64,000 nt of DNA from Nothophaeocryptopus gaeumannii (Eukaryota; Ascomycota; Dothideomycetes; Mycosphaerellales; Mycosphaerellaceae): NCBI GenBank assembly GCA_031771865.1, contig JASISA010000042.1, forward strand, positions 1,977,501 to 2,041,500, read 5' to 3'. Numbering within the stretch: the stretch's first letter is position 1; each line of letters starts with the position of its first letter. Made by a program: the position numbers and the translations under genes. A model generated the notes under the pieces. It had not been told where the DNA came from. It did not search any database and worked only from the letters and a program-made list of their open reading frames with translations. This document shows positions 41,401-51,972 of this stretch, piece after piece.

Positions 41401-43025
41401 GCGTCCACAACCTGGCCTAGAACCATGGGCAGCAAATTCAGGGGAATGCGCAGCGAGTTGAAGAGAGCCAAAGATGAGAAGATGGGTGCCGGGTTCAGTG
41501 CTGACGCAGGGTGTGACAATTGGAACGTGATGAAGGCCAGCATGGATGCGAAGATGGGAAGCGACATGGACACAGCCATAATCGCATTTCGAATCGACAG
41601 CAAAAATGAGACCTTGCTGATCTCCCGGTTTCGAATATCGCCCAGACGATCCAAGAAGCTTGTCTCCCATCCGAAGTACTTGACGAAGCGTACCGATGAG
41701 ATGATTTCTTGGGTCAAACTCACACGCTGATCGGTAATCTTGTTGATGACCTTACGTCGGGACATCAAGCTTCGAATCGCTCTGGCAAGAAGAGGCATCG
41801 TCAAGCAAATGAATGCAAATCCAGAGAGAGCACTGTAGGTCAAGTTAATGCAGAGCAAAGCAAGAGTCAGCATCACCTGGGTCGGTGAGGTCCAGATCAT
41901 GTGTCCAAGACCGCAAGCCTGGTCAACACGATAGGTGTCGGTCGACATGAGATTAACAATTCTGCCATTTCCCCAGCCTTGCCCGTCATTCTTCTTGCCC
42001 TTGGCTTTCTTCTCCTCCTTCAGCTTCTTCTTGAAGTACGCCTTCTCTGCTTTGCTCCCAGGCTCGAATTGCGGCTGCTCTTCTTCAGCCTCTGCCGTTT
42101 CAGGCGCCTGTCCACCCGCCTTTGCACGACCGGACAGCTTCATTGCTTTCTCGAAGATGACAGTAATGAGTACTGACCGAGACTGACCTCCCACCAACAT
42201 ACCTCGGTAGATGAAATGATTCGTGCACATGGACTGTATTATTTGCATGCCAGTGATACCAAGGACGAGGCCGACTCCTTCTCCAATGTGAGGAGCGGGA
42301 GTTGTGCCAAATTGAGCTTCGTATGCCCTGCCAGCGAAGGCAATCAGATAACGCATGGTGAAGGGCGACAGCACTTGCAGACATGCTGCTATGAGCTGAC
42401 ATATGCCACCTATCCAGAATTCCTTCTTGTAGGTGTCGTAGAGTGCCATGCCCAGGGGTGAAAACCAGTTCTTGCGACCCCTGCGGTACTCCAAGGATCG
42501 CAAAAGCTTGTTTTTCATGACATCTATACTCCGATCAGGATTGACAGACCAGATATCGTTCAACTCCAGAGGTCGCGAGTACCCAACACCCATCAGAGGC
42601 GAGATCCATTGGAAAGTCAAGATGCTCAAAAAGCCCGCCGTGTGCTCTCGCGACGGCGCTCGCTCTTCCGGAACAGGCGGCGGATTGCGTTTGAGAGGAT
42701 TCCATTTTTCGCTCCATTTTCGTTTTCGCGGTGTCTCGTCCACGGGTTCTTGCCGGGAAGTCGCCACGCTAGTCTCTGTTCTGGTCGTCCAAGTACTTCT
42801 TGTCCGCTCTACCGGCGGCTTCTTCGACTTCTCAAAATCACTCCCATCCTGAGAGCTGGACTCTTCAATGGCCTCATAGTCAACGACTTTCTCATCGTTG
42901 AGGTCCTTCTCGGACCCCACCCGCTCCAGTGGTTCATCGGCCAAGGGTTCCGGCTGGCTGGCTTCGTTGGGCCCTGGAGTTTGTGTGCTGGAAGTCCAAG
43001 GCCGCTCCGCATCCGGCGCCGACAT
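38484..43025 (-). CDS. YOR1: ABC-C family multidrug transporter, YOR1-like
   Basis: Intact 1513-residue single-exon full ABC transporter (TMD-NBD-TMD-NBD), an ATP-driven exporter of the MRP/ABCC type at the plasma membrane; in yeast Yor1 exports oligomycin and organic anions. Residues 1-130 are a polar, acidic and Ser-rich N-terminal tail. NBD1 has GSVGSGKSS near 663, the signature VSGGQKQRLNIARA near 752 and IMDDPLSAVDAHVG near 775, with Asp in place of the catalytic Glu, as is normal for ABCC NBD1. NBD2 has GRTGAGKST near 1266, FSLGQRQLLALARA near 1371 and VCDEATSSVD near 1394. A Lys-rich linker (KKDAKKKKKKGKK) precedes TMD2, and a KKK/EE-rich cytosolic insertion sits in TMD1. There is no extra TMD0, which fits the Yor1 branch rather than Ycf1. 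Substrates are not predictable. Confidence 0.9.
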   Translation of the reverse strand: MSAPDAERPWTSSTQTPGPNEASQPEPLADEPLERVGSEKDLNDEKVVDYEAIEESSSQDGSDFEKSKKPPVERTRSTWTTRTETSVATSRQEPVDETPRKRKWSEKWNPLKRNPPPVPEERAPSREHTAGFLSILTFQWISPLMGVGYSRPLELNDIWSVNPDRSIDVMKNKLLRSLEYRRGRKNWFSPLGMALYDTYKKEFWIGGICQLIAACLQVLSPFTMRYLIAFAGRAYEAQFGTTPAPHIGEGVGLVLGITGMQIIQSMCTNHFIYRGMLVGGQSRSVLITVIFEKAMKLSGRAKAGGQAPETAEAEEEQPQFEPGSKAEKAYFKKKLKEEKKAKGKKNDGQGWGNGRIVNLMSTDTYRVDQACGLGHMIWTSPTQVMLTLALLCINLTYSALSGFAFICLTMPLLARAIRSLMSRRKVINKITDQRVSLTQEIISSVRFVKYFGWETSFLDRLGDIRNREISKVSFLLSIRNAIMAVSMSLPIFASMLAFITFQLSHPASALNPAPIFSSLALFNSLRIPLNLLPMVLGQVVDANASLGRIAEFLAAEEVKDDAVWEPSAKKAIEVKSAKFTWERNTNKDTDAPGAAPKGNKQLKQEKKHAKLQEKEEKRRSKQAEKMGSVPQTPTTPNSEEEEAIPFQLNDIDFSVGRDELVAVIGSVGSGKSSLLAALAGDMRKTGGSLTFGANRAFCPQYAWIQNATVKENIIFGREFNQRWYDNVVDACALRPDLEMLPAGDLTEIGERGITVSGGQKQRLNIARAIYFNADIVIMDDPLSAVDAHVGKHIMDNAICGLLRGKARVLATHQLHVLHRVDRIVWMKEGAIHKIATFDDLMTDDAEFQKLMETTAQEEKHEEEDEVNEDEIEEEKKDAKKKKKKGKKPAAALMQQEERAVNSVGWSVYSAYIKAAGGLWVAPLVLFLLIISQGANILTSLWLSYWTSRKWGLETGVYIGVYAALGVAQALLMFAFSVMLTVFGTKASKVMLQRAMFRVLRAPMSFFDTTPLGRISNRFSKDVDTMDNSLTDSMRMFFLTMVMIVSVFILIIAYYYYFVVALVPLIIAFLLSAGYYRASARELKRHEAVLRSVVFARFGEAVNGTATIRAYGVEKQFAARVNESVDSMDGAYFLTFANQRWLSTRLDALGNILVFVVGILVVTSRFSINPSTGGLVLSYILSIVQMIQFTVRQLAEVENNMNSTERIHYYGTELEEEAPLRLGDVRPTWPEHGAIDFDNVQMRYRAGLPLVLKGLTLNVRAGERIGIVGRTGAGKSTIMSTLFRLVELSGGSISIDGINIAKIGLHDLRSRLAIIPQDPTLFRGTIRNNLDPFNEHIDLKLWHALRQADLVGEDQEISDESGRIHLDTPVEDEGLNFSLGQRQLLALARALVRGSQIIVCDEATSSVDFETDQKIQRTIVRGFKGKTLLCIAHRLKTIIGYDRILVMDQGNVAELDSPVELYDRGGIFRSMCNRSGIRREDFFESQEARFSAESPEAVERTQTQSMVVKVDEKI

Positions 43026-44758
43026 GATCTCTGATACACTCGCTTTGGCTAGTGCTTCAGTAAGGACCGACAGCTAGTGGAAAGAACTACAGTCGTCCGG
43101 GCGTGCGTACATGCATGTCAAACGAGAAAGCAGAAGGGCGGGACACATAAAGACAATGGACGCATCATCTAGACGGTCGGCGAAGACAGGCAGAAAAAAC
43201 ACCGATGTCCGCCACGACGAGACAAGAGGCAAGCGACGTCGTTTCTAAGCAGCAGCACTGATTGGAGCGGGAACGACTGCGTAAACGGCAAGTGAATGGA
43301 TGGTGCTAGAGCTTGCAGAGCTTGGTGACCGCGCATTCAACTCCGCAGAGCTTTAGCGGCAAACTCAGCGTGCACTTGATGCACTGTCTGCGATCTGGTG
43401 ATGCAGCCGCTAATCAGCCGTTGATTTTGCTGCATACAAAGTGGGCCTGCGGGTACGGCAGCGGTCTGGAAACGGTGGAGGTCAATTCCCAAGTCCGATG
43501 TGTGCGATCAAGCAACAGCCCGTCCAAACAACTTACGACCTCAGAAAGCGTCAGACGGGAGGGAGGCATGAGGAATCTGAACCATCTGGCCATTCCAATG
43601 TCTGATGTTTGATTATTCTCGTCAACATCTAAGGTAACACAAACGCCGGCACATGCAAGGCTACGGCTCCGCTCAAAGAACCACCACACACAATCGGCAC
43701 GTCACATCTGCACTCGTGCCGACTTCCGACCTCACACCGCATCACAGTCCCAGGCGGCTGCTTTCGTATCTTCACTACTCTTCAACAGCATCGTCTAAAT
43801 CGAGTCATCCTTTGCGCTGGGCCCGAACATTGGACGTACGCTCCGTGTTCTTTCACTCCGAGGCTACGGGAACCTACAGTACGGCACACGGCCTCATAGG
43901 ATGCATATCCTTACAGTCCGCCTCTTATGGCCTATCGACATCACCGCCCGCTCCTCGAGATGCGGTCAGGCGGACAAGGCGCAAAGTACATCAGCACTGC
44001 AAGAGATGCGGTACGAAATGGTTACGTAGATTGTTGACCGGCCTATTGTCGCACCGGGTTTCACGATTGCCACGTTGTTTCATGTACCGTGGCGCTCGAT
44101 GCCTAGCTTTCCAGTGTTCTGGACACCCATCACCAAGATGGCCACAAAGTACGAAGATACAAAAGAACGCCTCCATGCGTAAAGCTGTCACGTTGCCTCT
44201 CCAGTTTACATACAAAAGAACAGCTGAGGTCGTCCAGACCATTCTGTGTCTGCCTGGTCCTTGATAGAGAAGACAAGGTTCTTACATGCAAGACCTTCAA
44301 AGCTACTTCCTCGGCCGAAGATCGCAATTCCAACCCGAGCTCTCCGTTCCTTTCATTGGGCGGCAGACCTGCCTGCCTCGGCCAAGATCGACGTAACCTT
44401 ATTTTGCGGCTTGGCATTGACGGCTTGTTTTCATCTGGACTGCTTCCTCTGGTCTCTGGAATGCTGATCCATCTGCAAGTGCTTACTGACACCGCACTTC
44501 ACTCCTATGTCCTACGGCTGTCTACATGCTGACCTCTCAGATCTAGTCCATTCTGCATCATGACAGCTTAGAAAGTTGTAGTCATTTTTGGAGAGTACGA
44601 GGAAAGATGCCCGAATATGACCGACCCGCTTTTCATTCATGGCCGATCGACCTCTGAACGGAGTGTTTAATTGATCTTGCACCGATGTCCGTTCTTGGTC
44701 TTTGATACCAACGTTCAGGCAAGCAAGTCATGATGTCTTTTTCCCGACTTCTTCAAAA
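43026..44758. other. 1.7-kb region between YOR1-like and MSH3
   Basis: Both neighbours are on the minus strand, so this holds the transporter promoter and the MSH3 3' region. A 203-codon plus-strand frame at 43653-44264 has no recognisable domain and odd Arg/Ser-rich composition; I do not call it a gene. Confidence 0.45.
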
Positions 44759-47700
44759 TTAAAGCATCTCGATCCCATTGATCAGCCTCTCCAAACCGCG
44801 CTCGCCACCCTCTTCGATCAGCGTGCTCACGGCTTTGCTCAAATGGCCCATCCTCCTGTTCATCTCTTCCTCTTCCATATCCTTACTCCTCCTGCCAGCC
44901 TCCTCGAGCAGTGACTTGGGCAGCCCCGCCAATCTCGCCACATTCAAGCCGTAGCTCCGATGAGCGACGCCATCGCCAACCTCATACAAGAAGGTAATAT
45001 CTTTGTCGCCGGACTCTGTTGCGGCCTCGTCGACGTCTTTCTCTGTAAACATCATATGCACGTTCTTCAGCGGTTTCGTCCCATCTTCGTTCGGCTCGAA
45101 CAAATCTGCCATCCTCGCCAGACTCTGGTAATGCGTGATGAACAAGGTGAGACTCCTCTGCTGAGCAACCATATGTCCAAGCACAGACTGAGCAATAGCC
45201 ACGCCGTCATGCGTACTCGTCCCGCGTCCAAGCTCGTCCAGGATGACTAGACTCCTCGTGGTAGCTTGTTTGAGAATATCCGAAGTCTCACCCAACTCCA
45301 CCATAAATGTACTCTCGCCCTTCAACATGTTGTCGAAAGCGCCCATTCGCGTGAAGACTGCATCAAGCAGACCTAGCTCACACGCATCGGCTGGAACGTA
45401 AGAGCCGATTTGCGCCATGATGGCGATAAGAGCCACCGAGCGGACATACGAGCTCTTACCGCCCATGTTGGGGCCCGTGATGAGCAGGGCTCTGGTCGCA
45501 TCGCTTTGAAGGTCAACGTCGTTTGGGACGAAGGCGTCGAGGAGGAGCTGTTCGACCATGGGATGTCTTCCGGCTGTGATTGAGATGCCCGCTTTCTCGG
45601 TGAAGGTTGGCTTGACGTAGCCGGGCTGCTGTGCTACCGAGGCGAGGGAGAGGAGACAGTCGAGAAGGGCGAGGGATTGGATACAGTCGCGGAAAGCTTG
45701 ATACTTAGAACCGATCTCTGCTAACAGATCGTGAAAGGCGACATCGCAGGCGTTTGAAAGAGACTCCTTGTGTTGATCGCGTTCGCGGATGAGCTTTACG
45801 ACTTCGGGTGGGTGGAAGCGGGAGACTTTCTTCGTACTGGAGATCTTTGTCCAGGTCGCCGGTACATTCTTCAGCTGGGAATTCTCGAGCTCGATTAGGT
45901 AGTCAATTTCGGCGACGGTCACGTAGTTGACTTGCTTGCGCTTGAGAACCTCAGCCGCCGTCTTCTTGAACTCGTTAAGGTCGTGCTCAACGGCAACGAT
46001 CCCAACTTTGTGGTCGGTCATGTCCTCCGTCTCATGCTCGTCGCGGAAGAAGTTGTATTTATCGTTGTCTTTTGCTGCTTGTAAGTTGAGTCGACCAAGG
46101 TAGTCCAGAACATCGTCCGAGATGGCGGGCAAAGATGCTATTGCCTCGTTGACCATGTCCGACTTGAAGCCAGCATCCGAAGCAGACTGTACATGTGCGA
46201 ACTCTCGAGCGACTGTCTGCAATGTCTGTAAGAATTGCAACAGCTCCGGTCGAGCACATTTCTTGTAGTAAATGCGAATCAAAGTCCTCTCCAAATCAGC
46301 TTTCGTCCTAGTGAGCAGTCTACTGATTCTGTCAATTCCCATACTTCCAGCACCTTCCCTGAACTCTTCAACGGCAGCAACTCGTTCGTCAAGTCTTGCG
46401 CGATCAAGCAATGGTCTGCCGACCCACTTGCGGAGCAGTCTCTGTCCCGAACGTGTTTGCGTTTGATTGAGCGTCCAGAACAAGCTCCCGCGCTCATTTT
46501 GGTCTGTCTGATTGCGGTAAATCTCGAGACTGGTCAAAGTGTTGCCATTGAGTAGCATGTGTGATCTCGCGCTGAATGATGAGAAGCATTTCGTGAGGTC
46601 GAATACATGTTGAAGGCCATAGTCGGTCAAGTGAGTGATCATGGCTGACAAGCAGATGGTCGCATTTTCGGATAGCTTGTGGACCTTATCCAGAAGCGTG
46701 CCCGTTTCCTGCGATGACTGCACCTGAGATGGAGACGGGTCGTTCGTTTTCATCTTGTCGGCATAGAACTTGGTGATGTGACTGTACGCTTGAGCCGCCA
46801 TAGTCTTCGGCTTGTCTTTCCATTCGAGTCGCGCATCATCTCCGCCAGACAAGTGTTCTATGAGCTTCTTGGTGGCTTTCGATACTTCACCAACGATGAC
46901 GAATTCGGCAGGTGAAATATGCAGCAACCGTGTCTCCAGCTCGCTGCGCATCCAGCCATCTTCGAAATCGTCGTAGACGATGTCTCCAGTAGCAGGCTGT
47001 ACGGCTATGAGACCGATTTGCACTTTCTCATCAGAGCCAACACCTTTTGGGTAGCTCTCAGTGATGCAGAGTAAATGGCCAGAGGCTGGAGCTCCGCCCG
47101 CGGCTCCTGCAACAGGAGCACCCAAGCCCTCCTCATCATCGATGTATGTGCCTTTGGTATACAGATTGGTCAAGTCGCGTTCAAACAGCTTGCTCTTATT
47201 GGCTCCGGCTGCTTTTAGGGCTGCTGTTTCCAGCTGACGAACAATCCCAACTTTGTGTCCGGCATTGACGAGGCGCTTGACATGAACATGGAGGCGGTGC
47301 GTAGGAAAGCTGGCGGAAGCGAATTTGTTGAGATGTGCTTCCGAGGGATGCTCGTCGAATCTGAACTTGCCAGGTATGCAGACGATTGACAAGACTTTTG
47401 CGGCTGCTCGTGCGTCTTCTCCAAACAGTCGATACTTGTAGCCAACTTCAACCACCAGTAGAGCGTCTGGATGCTTGCGCTTGAGATCGACTATCCGCTG
47501 CTCGAGAGGTGTAAGCTTGCCCTTTCGTGAAGCAGGCGCCTTCTTTCCTCTCTTTGTAGGCGGTGGTGCTTCCTCGTCCTGATCCTCATCTTCGTCCGCA
47601 CCTTCCTCAGCTGCTTCTGTCTCTTCTGTGATAAAGCCATTTCTGCGCCTGATATTGGCCATACTGTCTGGCTGGCCTAGCTTTTGGACGAACTTCTGAT

Positions 47701-48187
47701 GCAGCTTCGCCTTCCTCTTTCGAGTCTCCTCATCGTCCACGTCTTCCTCGTTCTCGTGGTTCGTAGCACTCGCCGAGCTTAAGAAGGCATACTTGGACGT
47801 TCTGGCTGTGACTTTGCCCTTCTTTGCACCAGCAGCAGCATTTGCTGACACTGGCCGAAGCGACTCTCTCTGACCATGTAACTCATCGTCTCCGTCGGGG
47901 CTGCCCCTTTGCCGTTTGGCGATTGGAGGCTCAATGTCGTCTTCCTCGTCGTTTACCGCTCGTTTTGAGGTCGTCGATGCCTTTCGCAGGGCGTTCGTGG
48001 GAGCCTCATCGTCGCTAACGAAAAGTCCACTATCGTTCTCGACGTCGCCTTTGGGAGGAGAATCGGGTTGTTGAGAGGGGCGGAGGTCTTTGACCTTGAG
48101 CTTTTGTGAGGCGGGCGTGGCCGTGAAGAAGCTCGCGATTGATTTCTGCTTCTTTTGCGACGACAGCTGCGAGAGAGTCGGAGGCAT
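44759..48187 (-). CDS. MSH3: DNA mismatch repair protein MSH3
   Basis: 1142 residues, single exon. With Msh2 it forms MutS-beta, which recognises insertion/deletion loops in nuclear DNA. Seen: the N-terminal PCNA-binding box QKSIASFF at 14-21; a long acidic, Lys-rich unstructured region to about 215; the mismatch-binding domain with TPLEQRIVDLKRKHPDALLV and VEVGYKYRLFGEDA (about 245-257), where Msh3-type Tyr-Lys replaces the Phe-x-Glu of Msh6; connector, lever and clamp helices; and the MutS ATPase with ITGPNMGGKSSYVRSVA near 901, STFMVELGETSDIL, and LVILDELGRGTSTHDG near 977. The C-terminal helix-turn-helix dimerisation part is present. No frameshift or missing key residue is seen. Confidence 0.96.
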   Translation of the reverse strand: MPPTLSQLSSQKKQKSIASFFTATPASQKLKVKDLRPSQQPDSPPKGDVENDSGLFVSDDEAPTNALRKASTTSKRAVNDEEDDIEPPIAKRQRGSPDGDDELHGQRESLRPVSANAAAGAKKGKVTARTSKYAFLSSASATNHENEEDVDDEETRKRKAKLHQKFVQKLGQPDSMANIRRRNGFITEETEAAEEGADEDEDQDEEAPPPTKRGKKAPASRKGKLTPLEQRIVDLKRKHPDALLVVEVGYKYRLFGEDARAAAKVLSIVCIPGKFRFDEHPSEAHLNKFASASFPTHRLHVHVKRLVNAGHKVGIVRQLETAALKAAGANKSKLFERDLTNLYTKGTYIDDEEGLGAPVAGAAGGAPASGHLLCITESYPKGVGSDEKVQIGLIAVQPATGDIVYDDFEDGWMRSELETRLLHISPAEFVIVGEVSKATKKLIEHLSGGDDARLEWKDKPKTMAAQAYSHITKFYADKMKTNDPSPSQVQSSQETGTLLDKVHKLSENATICLSAMITHLTDYGLQHVFDLTKCFSSFSARSHMLLNGNTLTSLEIYRNQTDQNERGSLFWTLNQTQTRSGQRLLRKWVGRPLLDRARLDERVAAVEEFREGAGSMGIDRISRLLTRTKADLERTLIRIYYKKCARPELLQFLQTLQTVAREFAHVQSASDAGFKSDMVNEAIASLPAISDDVLDYLGRLNLQAAKDNDKYNFFRDEHETEDMTDHKVGIVAVEHDLNEFKKTAAEVLKRKQVNYVTVAEIDYLIELENSQLKNVPATWTKISSTKKVSRFHPPEVVKLIRERDQHKESLSNACDVAFHDLLAEIGSKYQAFRDCIQSLALLDCLLSLASVAQQPGYVKPTFTEKAGISITAGRHPMVEQLLLDAFVPNDVDLQSDATRALLITGPNMGGKSSYVRSVALIAIMAQIGSYVPADACELGLLDAVFTRMGAFDNMLKGESTFMVELGETSDILKQATTRSLVILDELGRGTSTHDGVAIAQSVLGHMVAQQRSLTLFITHYQSLARMADLFEPNEDGTKPLKNVHMMFTEKDVDEAATESGDKDITFLYEVGDGVAHRSYGLNVARLAGLPKSLLEEAGRRSKDMEEEEMNRRMGHLSKAVSTLIEEGGERGLERLINGIEML

Positions 48188-49232
48188 ATTGATCTGGTCA
48201 CATTGCTTGGAGTGTGTTGCTAAGAGCCATGTCTCGGACGAGTTCTGGGAACGCGTTTCGCTCCGCGGTGACGTGGTGATCTCGCGTTTTGACTTTCACA
48301 CTTCAACCTCACCTCACGCTTTCCCTTTCCTCTCACCTCACCACTCACAATATTCAAACGGACTCCAACACTATCTATGCCGGGGGCACCATGCTTCGTG
48401 ATGAAGATAGTATGCTTGAGCTCCTCAGCCATCCGCCATGGGTACCAGCGTTGGAAGCTGCTGCGCACCTTTCGACCTTCTACATAAGCTCAAAGGATTC
48501 GGTGACTACCACAGCATGCCATTCTGTGGCAATTGAATGGACTTATTGAACATACGATCCGTTGTCTGGAAGCACAATGACACGGCCGACCTTATGTTAT
48601 GAAAACCGCAGTCTCATCCTGTCGACAGTGGGCAGCAGTATTCAAGAATATTATATGCTTGCGAAACAGAGCGGTGACCCCTATCCTAAGTCTTCGAAGT
48701 AGCCGGTTGTGGACTCTAATTCTCTGCTTACCGAGTTCTTGCAGGTGTTCAGAAATCAGTGATCCACCATATAGAGTAGGGCGTTCACGGCTGGCGAAAA
48801 CACGCTCTCCACGTTGTGCTCCTTCGATCATCTTCGCAACATACACCTTAGCTTTGCAACCACAATGCTTCTACGTGCGGTTGCGCAACCAACCTCTTTG
48901 TTTAGTGTTGACAGCACTGGATAGGGATTCTTGTATTTGCTTCTCCTCGGCACTCTAAGACAGCGCGCTTACCCTGTCAATTCTCCTTCATTCCTGTCCC
49001 TCCTCGATCAATATTCACTCATGGCGGGTTTATACTCCAAATTTCACATGTTTACGCCCTGGTGCCTGGGCAACGGCGGGACAGAGCCCTTCTCCCGCGC
49101 TGGAGTCAACCACCGCCGGCCCAGGTTATACGAAGACAATAATGGCATTCTGCTACCGCTGAGTCGCGTAATACCTCGAGTCGCATTTCGACTAGATGGA
49201 CGTCGCGCACACATCGGTCGTTCGAGTCTTTT
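48188..49232. other. 1-kb region between MSH3 and an OTU-like pseudogene
   Basis: Divergent upstream regions of MSH3 (minus) and the pseudogene (plus). No gene, RNA gene or repeat recognised. Confidence 0.4.
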
Positions 49233-51972
49233 ATGGGTAGCTTGAAACATCTACCTCGTTCCAGGATGACCGGCCAAATCCCGCAGCGAAGGCGAGACGC
49301 CTGGAGACGCAATCGAAACGAGAAGCATCAGAGCAAGCAGCAACCTGAGTTGACACATCAACCTCTCACAGGCCCGTCTCGAGAGCCTAGCCCCGAGGCT
49401 GGCGACCACAGTCCGAATCTAATGAAGCTCGGAGTTGATGGAGAGCTACCACGCTACTACATCAAGTATGCGCAGCACCATGGCAACAGATCCGCCATGC
49501 CTAGCCTTGTACCTGGGAACTCGCTATATCGAGCACTAGCGAAGCTCATCGTTCGCGGTTTCGGAGCGCATGGAATATCTAAAGACACGTTCCTGCGCTT
49601 TGCAATCTGAATGCGGTCGAATAGCTTGCATCCGCTTCATCCCGTGTATATGGAGTGCGAACGCGAGTATCTAAAGAAGACGCATCTCAACCTATTTCGC
49701 GCGCTTGAGAGCCCTGATGTCTTTCCCTACGAACATGTATTCTGGCTTATCGCTCACGCTCTCAAGATTCGACTGCGCATCTACACCTCCGATCAGAGAG
49801 ATCAGATCATGAACCTCCTCTGTGAGACTGGACCATCTGACGCTTATCCGCAAGCTATCCTTCAATGGCCAAGCTTCATGAACGGCTTGGCCGCTCGTTT
49901 CTCAGCTTTAGTCCCTGAATTCACCAACGCTGACCTTGTGGAGTATCTCGTTGAGACAAAGGCACGCCTGGGGATCGAGAGACAAGACGCCAATCTGACA
50001 ATGAAGCGCGTCAGCTGGATGTCTGACTGAAAACAGGTCACCTGCTTTGTTGAATTTGGACCCGAATCACAGCTGGTAGACCTTAGAATGGACAGCAACC
50101 TGTCCCGCTTGGACACTTTCCAGATCGTGGTCAACAGTCCAAAGCAGATGGCGAATGCCTCACGATATTCACAGAGGCAATGCAACTAGCTTCGAATCAG
50201 CATCTTCAGACACTCGTCGCCGAAGACTGCAAGCCGGGCGTGATCCTTCCGAGATGCTCTGCCGATGCGGAGTTCGCCAAGATGCCGCGTGCAGCTGTGA
50301 AGGGAAAGACGACTCGCGAGATTCAGCGCCTTGTGCAGGCAGGTAAGGTGGAAGACCTTCTTTATGTCTTGACCATCGTCGTTGGTGGACGTCTCGTTGT
50401 GCACTTCAACGTCATCCACATGCTTGAGAATGCGGATGGGCACACAGTCCCGGCTCTGAGACTGCTGTTCGAGCACACCATATTTGATCGGAGCATTGTG
50501 AAGCTGTGGTGGAACCCACAGTCCGACATGCAGGTGATCGAGAACACGCTTGCCAATATGTTCCAGGGCACACCGCGAGTGCCATACATCTACACGCCAT
50601 TCAACAGCTCAATCCCGTGTCTCATGGACCTCGCAAGCCCACACTTTGATGGCGTCTGTCCAGAAAGCTTGAAGCTGCCCAACAAGCACATCGGATGCGA
50701 GCTACATGCGGAAGGCTACAGCGAACAGGGCTTCTCCTGTCCTTGCGAACTTGGCAATATCGACATCGCCGCGCTACTGGCTCACTTCTGTCGGCAGCAG
50801 AATAGAGAAATCGAAAAGCTGCCATGGCACCGGTCAAGAAAAGGTGTGAGTTTTACGCACCTGGTCAAGGCCATGCTCAACAATGACCGGCTCATCCACA
50901 TATACGAATGGATGAAGACATGCTCAGACAGAAGTCCTCTGTCTGCGCGCTCGAAGCCGGACTTCTACCAAGCACTTGGTCAGCCTTGAATGGAGACTGA
51001 TGATAAGATTATGTCTTACCTGAGTGGTGACGCCGACGTGCCCGGACCAGTATTCGAGCAGGTTGTCTCCTGTCATGACCCTCACTTCATTGCTGAAACA
51101 TTGAGCGCGTTTGCGAATGCTCCTCTTTCGGACTTTCAGGCTATTGGTCGAGCGGTCCCTCAGAAGCTTGCGGGCTATTGTGACGGTATTGCTCTCTTCG
51201 ACAAGAACCCCAGTAAGTCTTACTGGAGGCTCACTCCAGTTTTTGATGAGAATGATCCAATCGCTCATCTCATGCTGTCGCGAGAGACGCTGTTCAAGCC
51301 TGAGTCGCTCAGAACGCGGGAGCACGATCGACAAGTCTTCATCACGCGGAGCCTTCACCTTCCGGCTTGTCTCCAAACACCTGCAATTCAAAATCGATAC
51401 TATGAGCCACTGCCGTTTAAGCATGTACACGCAATCTCGGAGGCGTAAGGAAGCTTGCTCAGGCAGCTGACTGACCCCACGCGGCTGTCTTTGCCCTCGA
51501 GCTGTGCTCGCCTTATCAAGTTTGATACCCCGGAACTTGTTGTGCGCGCTGGGACTACACACACTGAGGCCCCGTCGCCTTTCTGCAGTCTTCGAAAGCT
51601 AAGCTCGTGATGCCGCCTCCTGGCTTTGGAGAGTGGCCGGGCCCTCGGGACGGATTGCCTAAGCACCTTGGCGTTATCCCAGGAAAGGGTCTGCCTGAAG
51701 CACGCAACATCTTCGACGCGTTTACCGTGCCCACTTGCGTAAACGCTGCTTCACTCGGCCAGCCTGTTGATCTGCATCTGCCGGCAGTTTGGCATGACGA
51801 AGAAGAGCATGCTTCTCCTGACATGCTGGCGATCCATGCCTTAACATCTGCCTTCATGAACCACATCGTCATGGGCTCACGGAAGCTTGTAACGAGAGCC
51901 AAGATTGAAGTCAATTTGCAAGTCGAGATTGAGCAGGCGAAGAATGAAGAGACGGGCCTACCGAGCTTCTAG
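49233..51972 (+). pseudogene. OTU-like domain protein, broken by in-frame stops and frameshifts
   Basis: Nearly continuous coding sequence of 2.7 kb in pieces: 49233-49610, 49611-50030 (same frame, one TGA between), continuing past TGA 50028-50030 to about 50150, then a frameshift into 50180-50989, TGA, 50990-51448 (same frame), TAA, and a second shift into about 51560-51972. The first pieces resemble an OTU cysteine-protease fold: PGNSLYRALAKLIVRGFGAH, then LR-FAI, and later FPYEHVFWLIAHALKIRLRI, following the DGNCLFRA...LR...I......W......LA..L...I.I pattern. The catalytic Cys position is Ser. The remainder, with HFDGVCPESLKLPNKHIGCE and AALLAHFCRQQNREIEKLPW, has no family I recognise. The few lesions in a long frame point to recent loss. 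The OTU call is moderate. Confidence 0.62.

Noticed and set aside
43653..44264. 203-codon plus-strand frame between YOR1-like and MSH3
   Set aside because: No recognisable domain, skewed Arg/Ser/His composition and no splice or start support.
49608..50992. Programmed stop-codon readthrough in the OTU-like gene
   Set aside because: Two frameshifts and a TAA are also present, and the TGA contexts are followed by A rather than the CTA typical of efficient readthrough.
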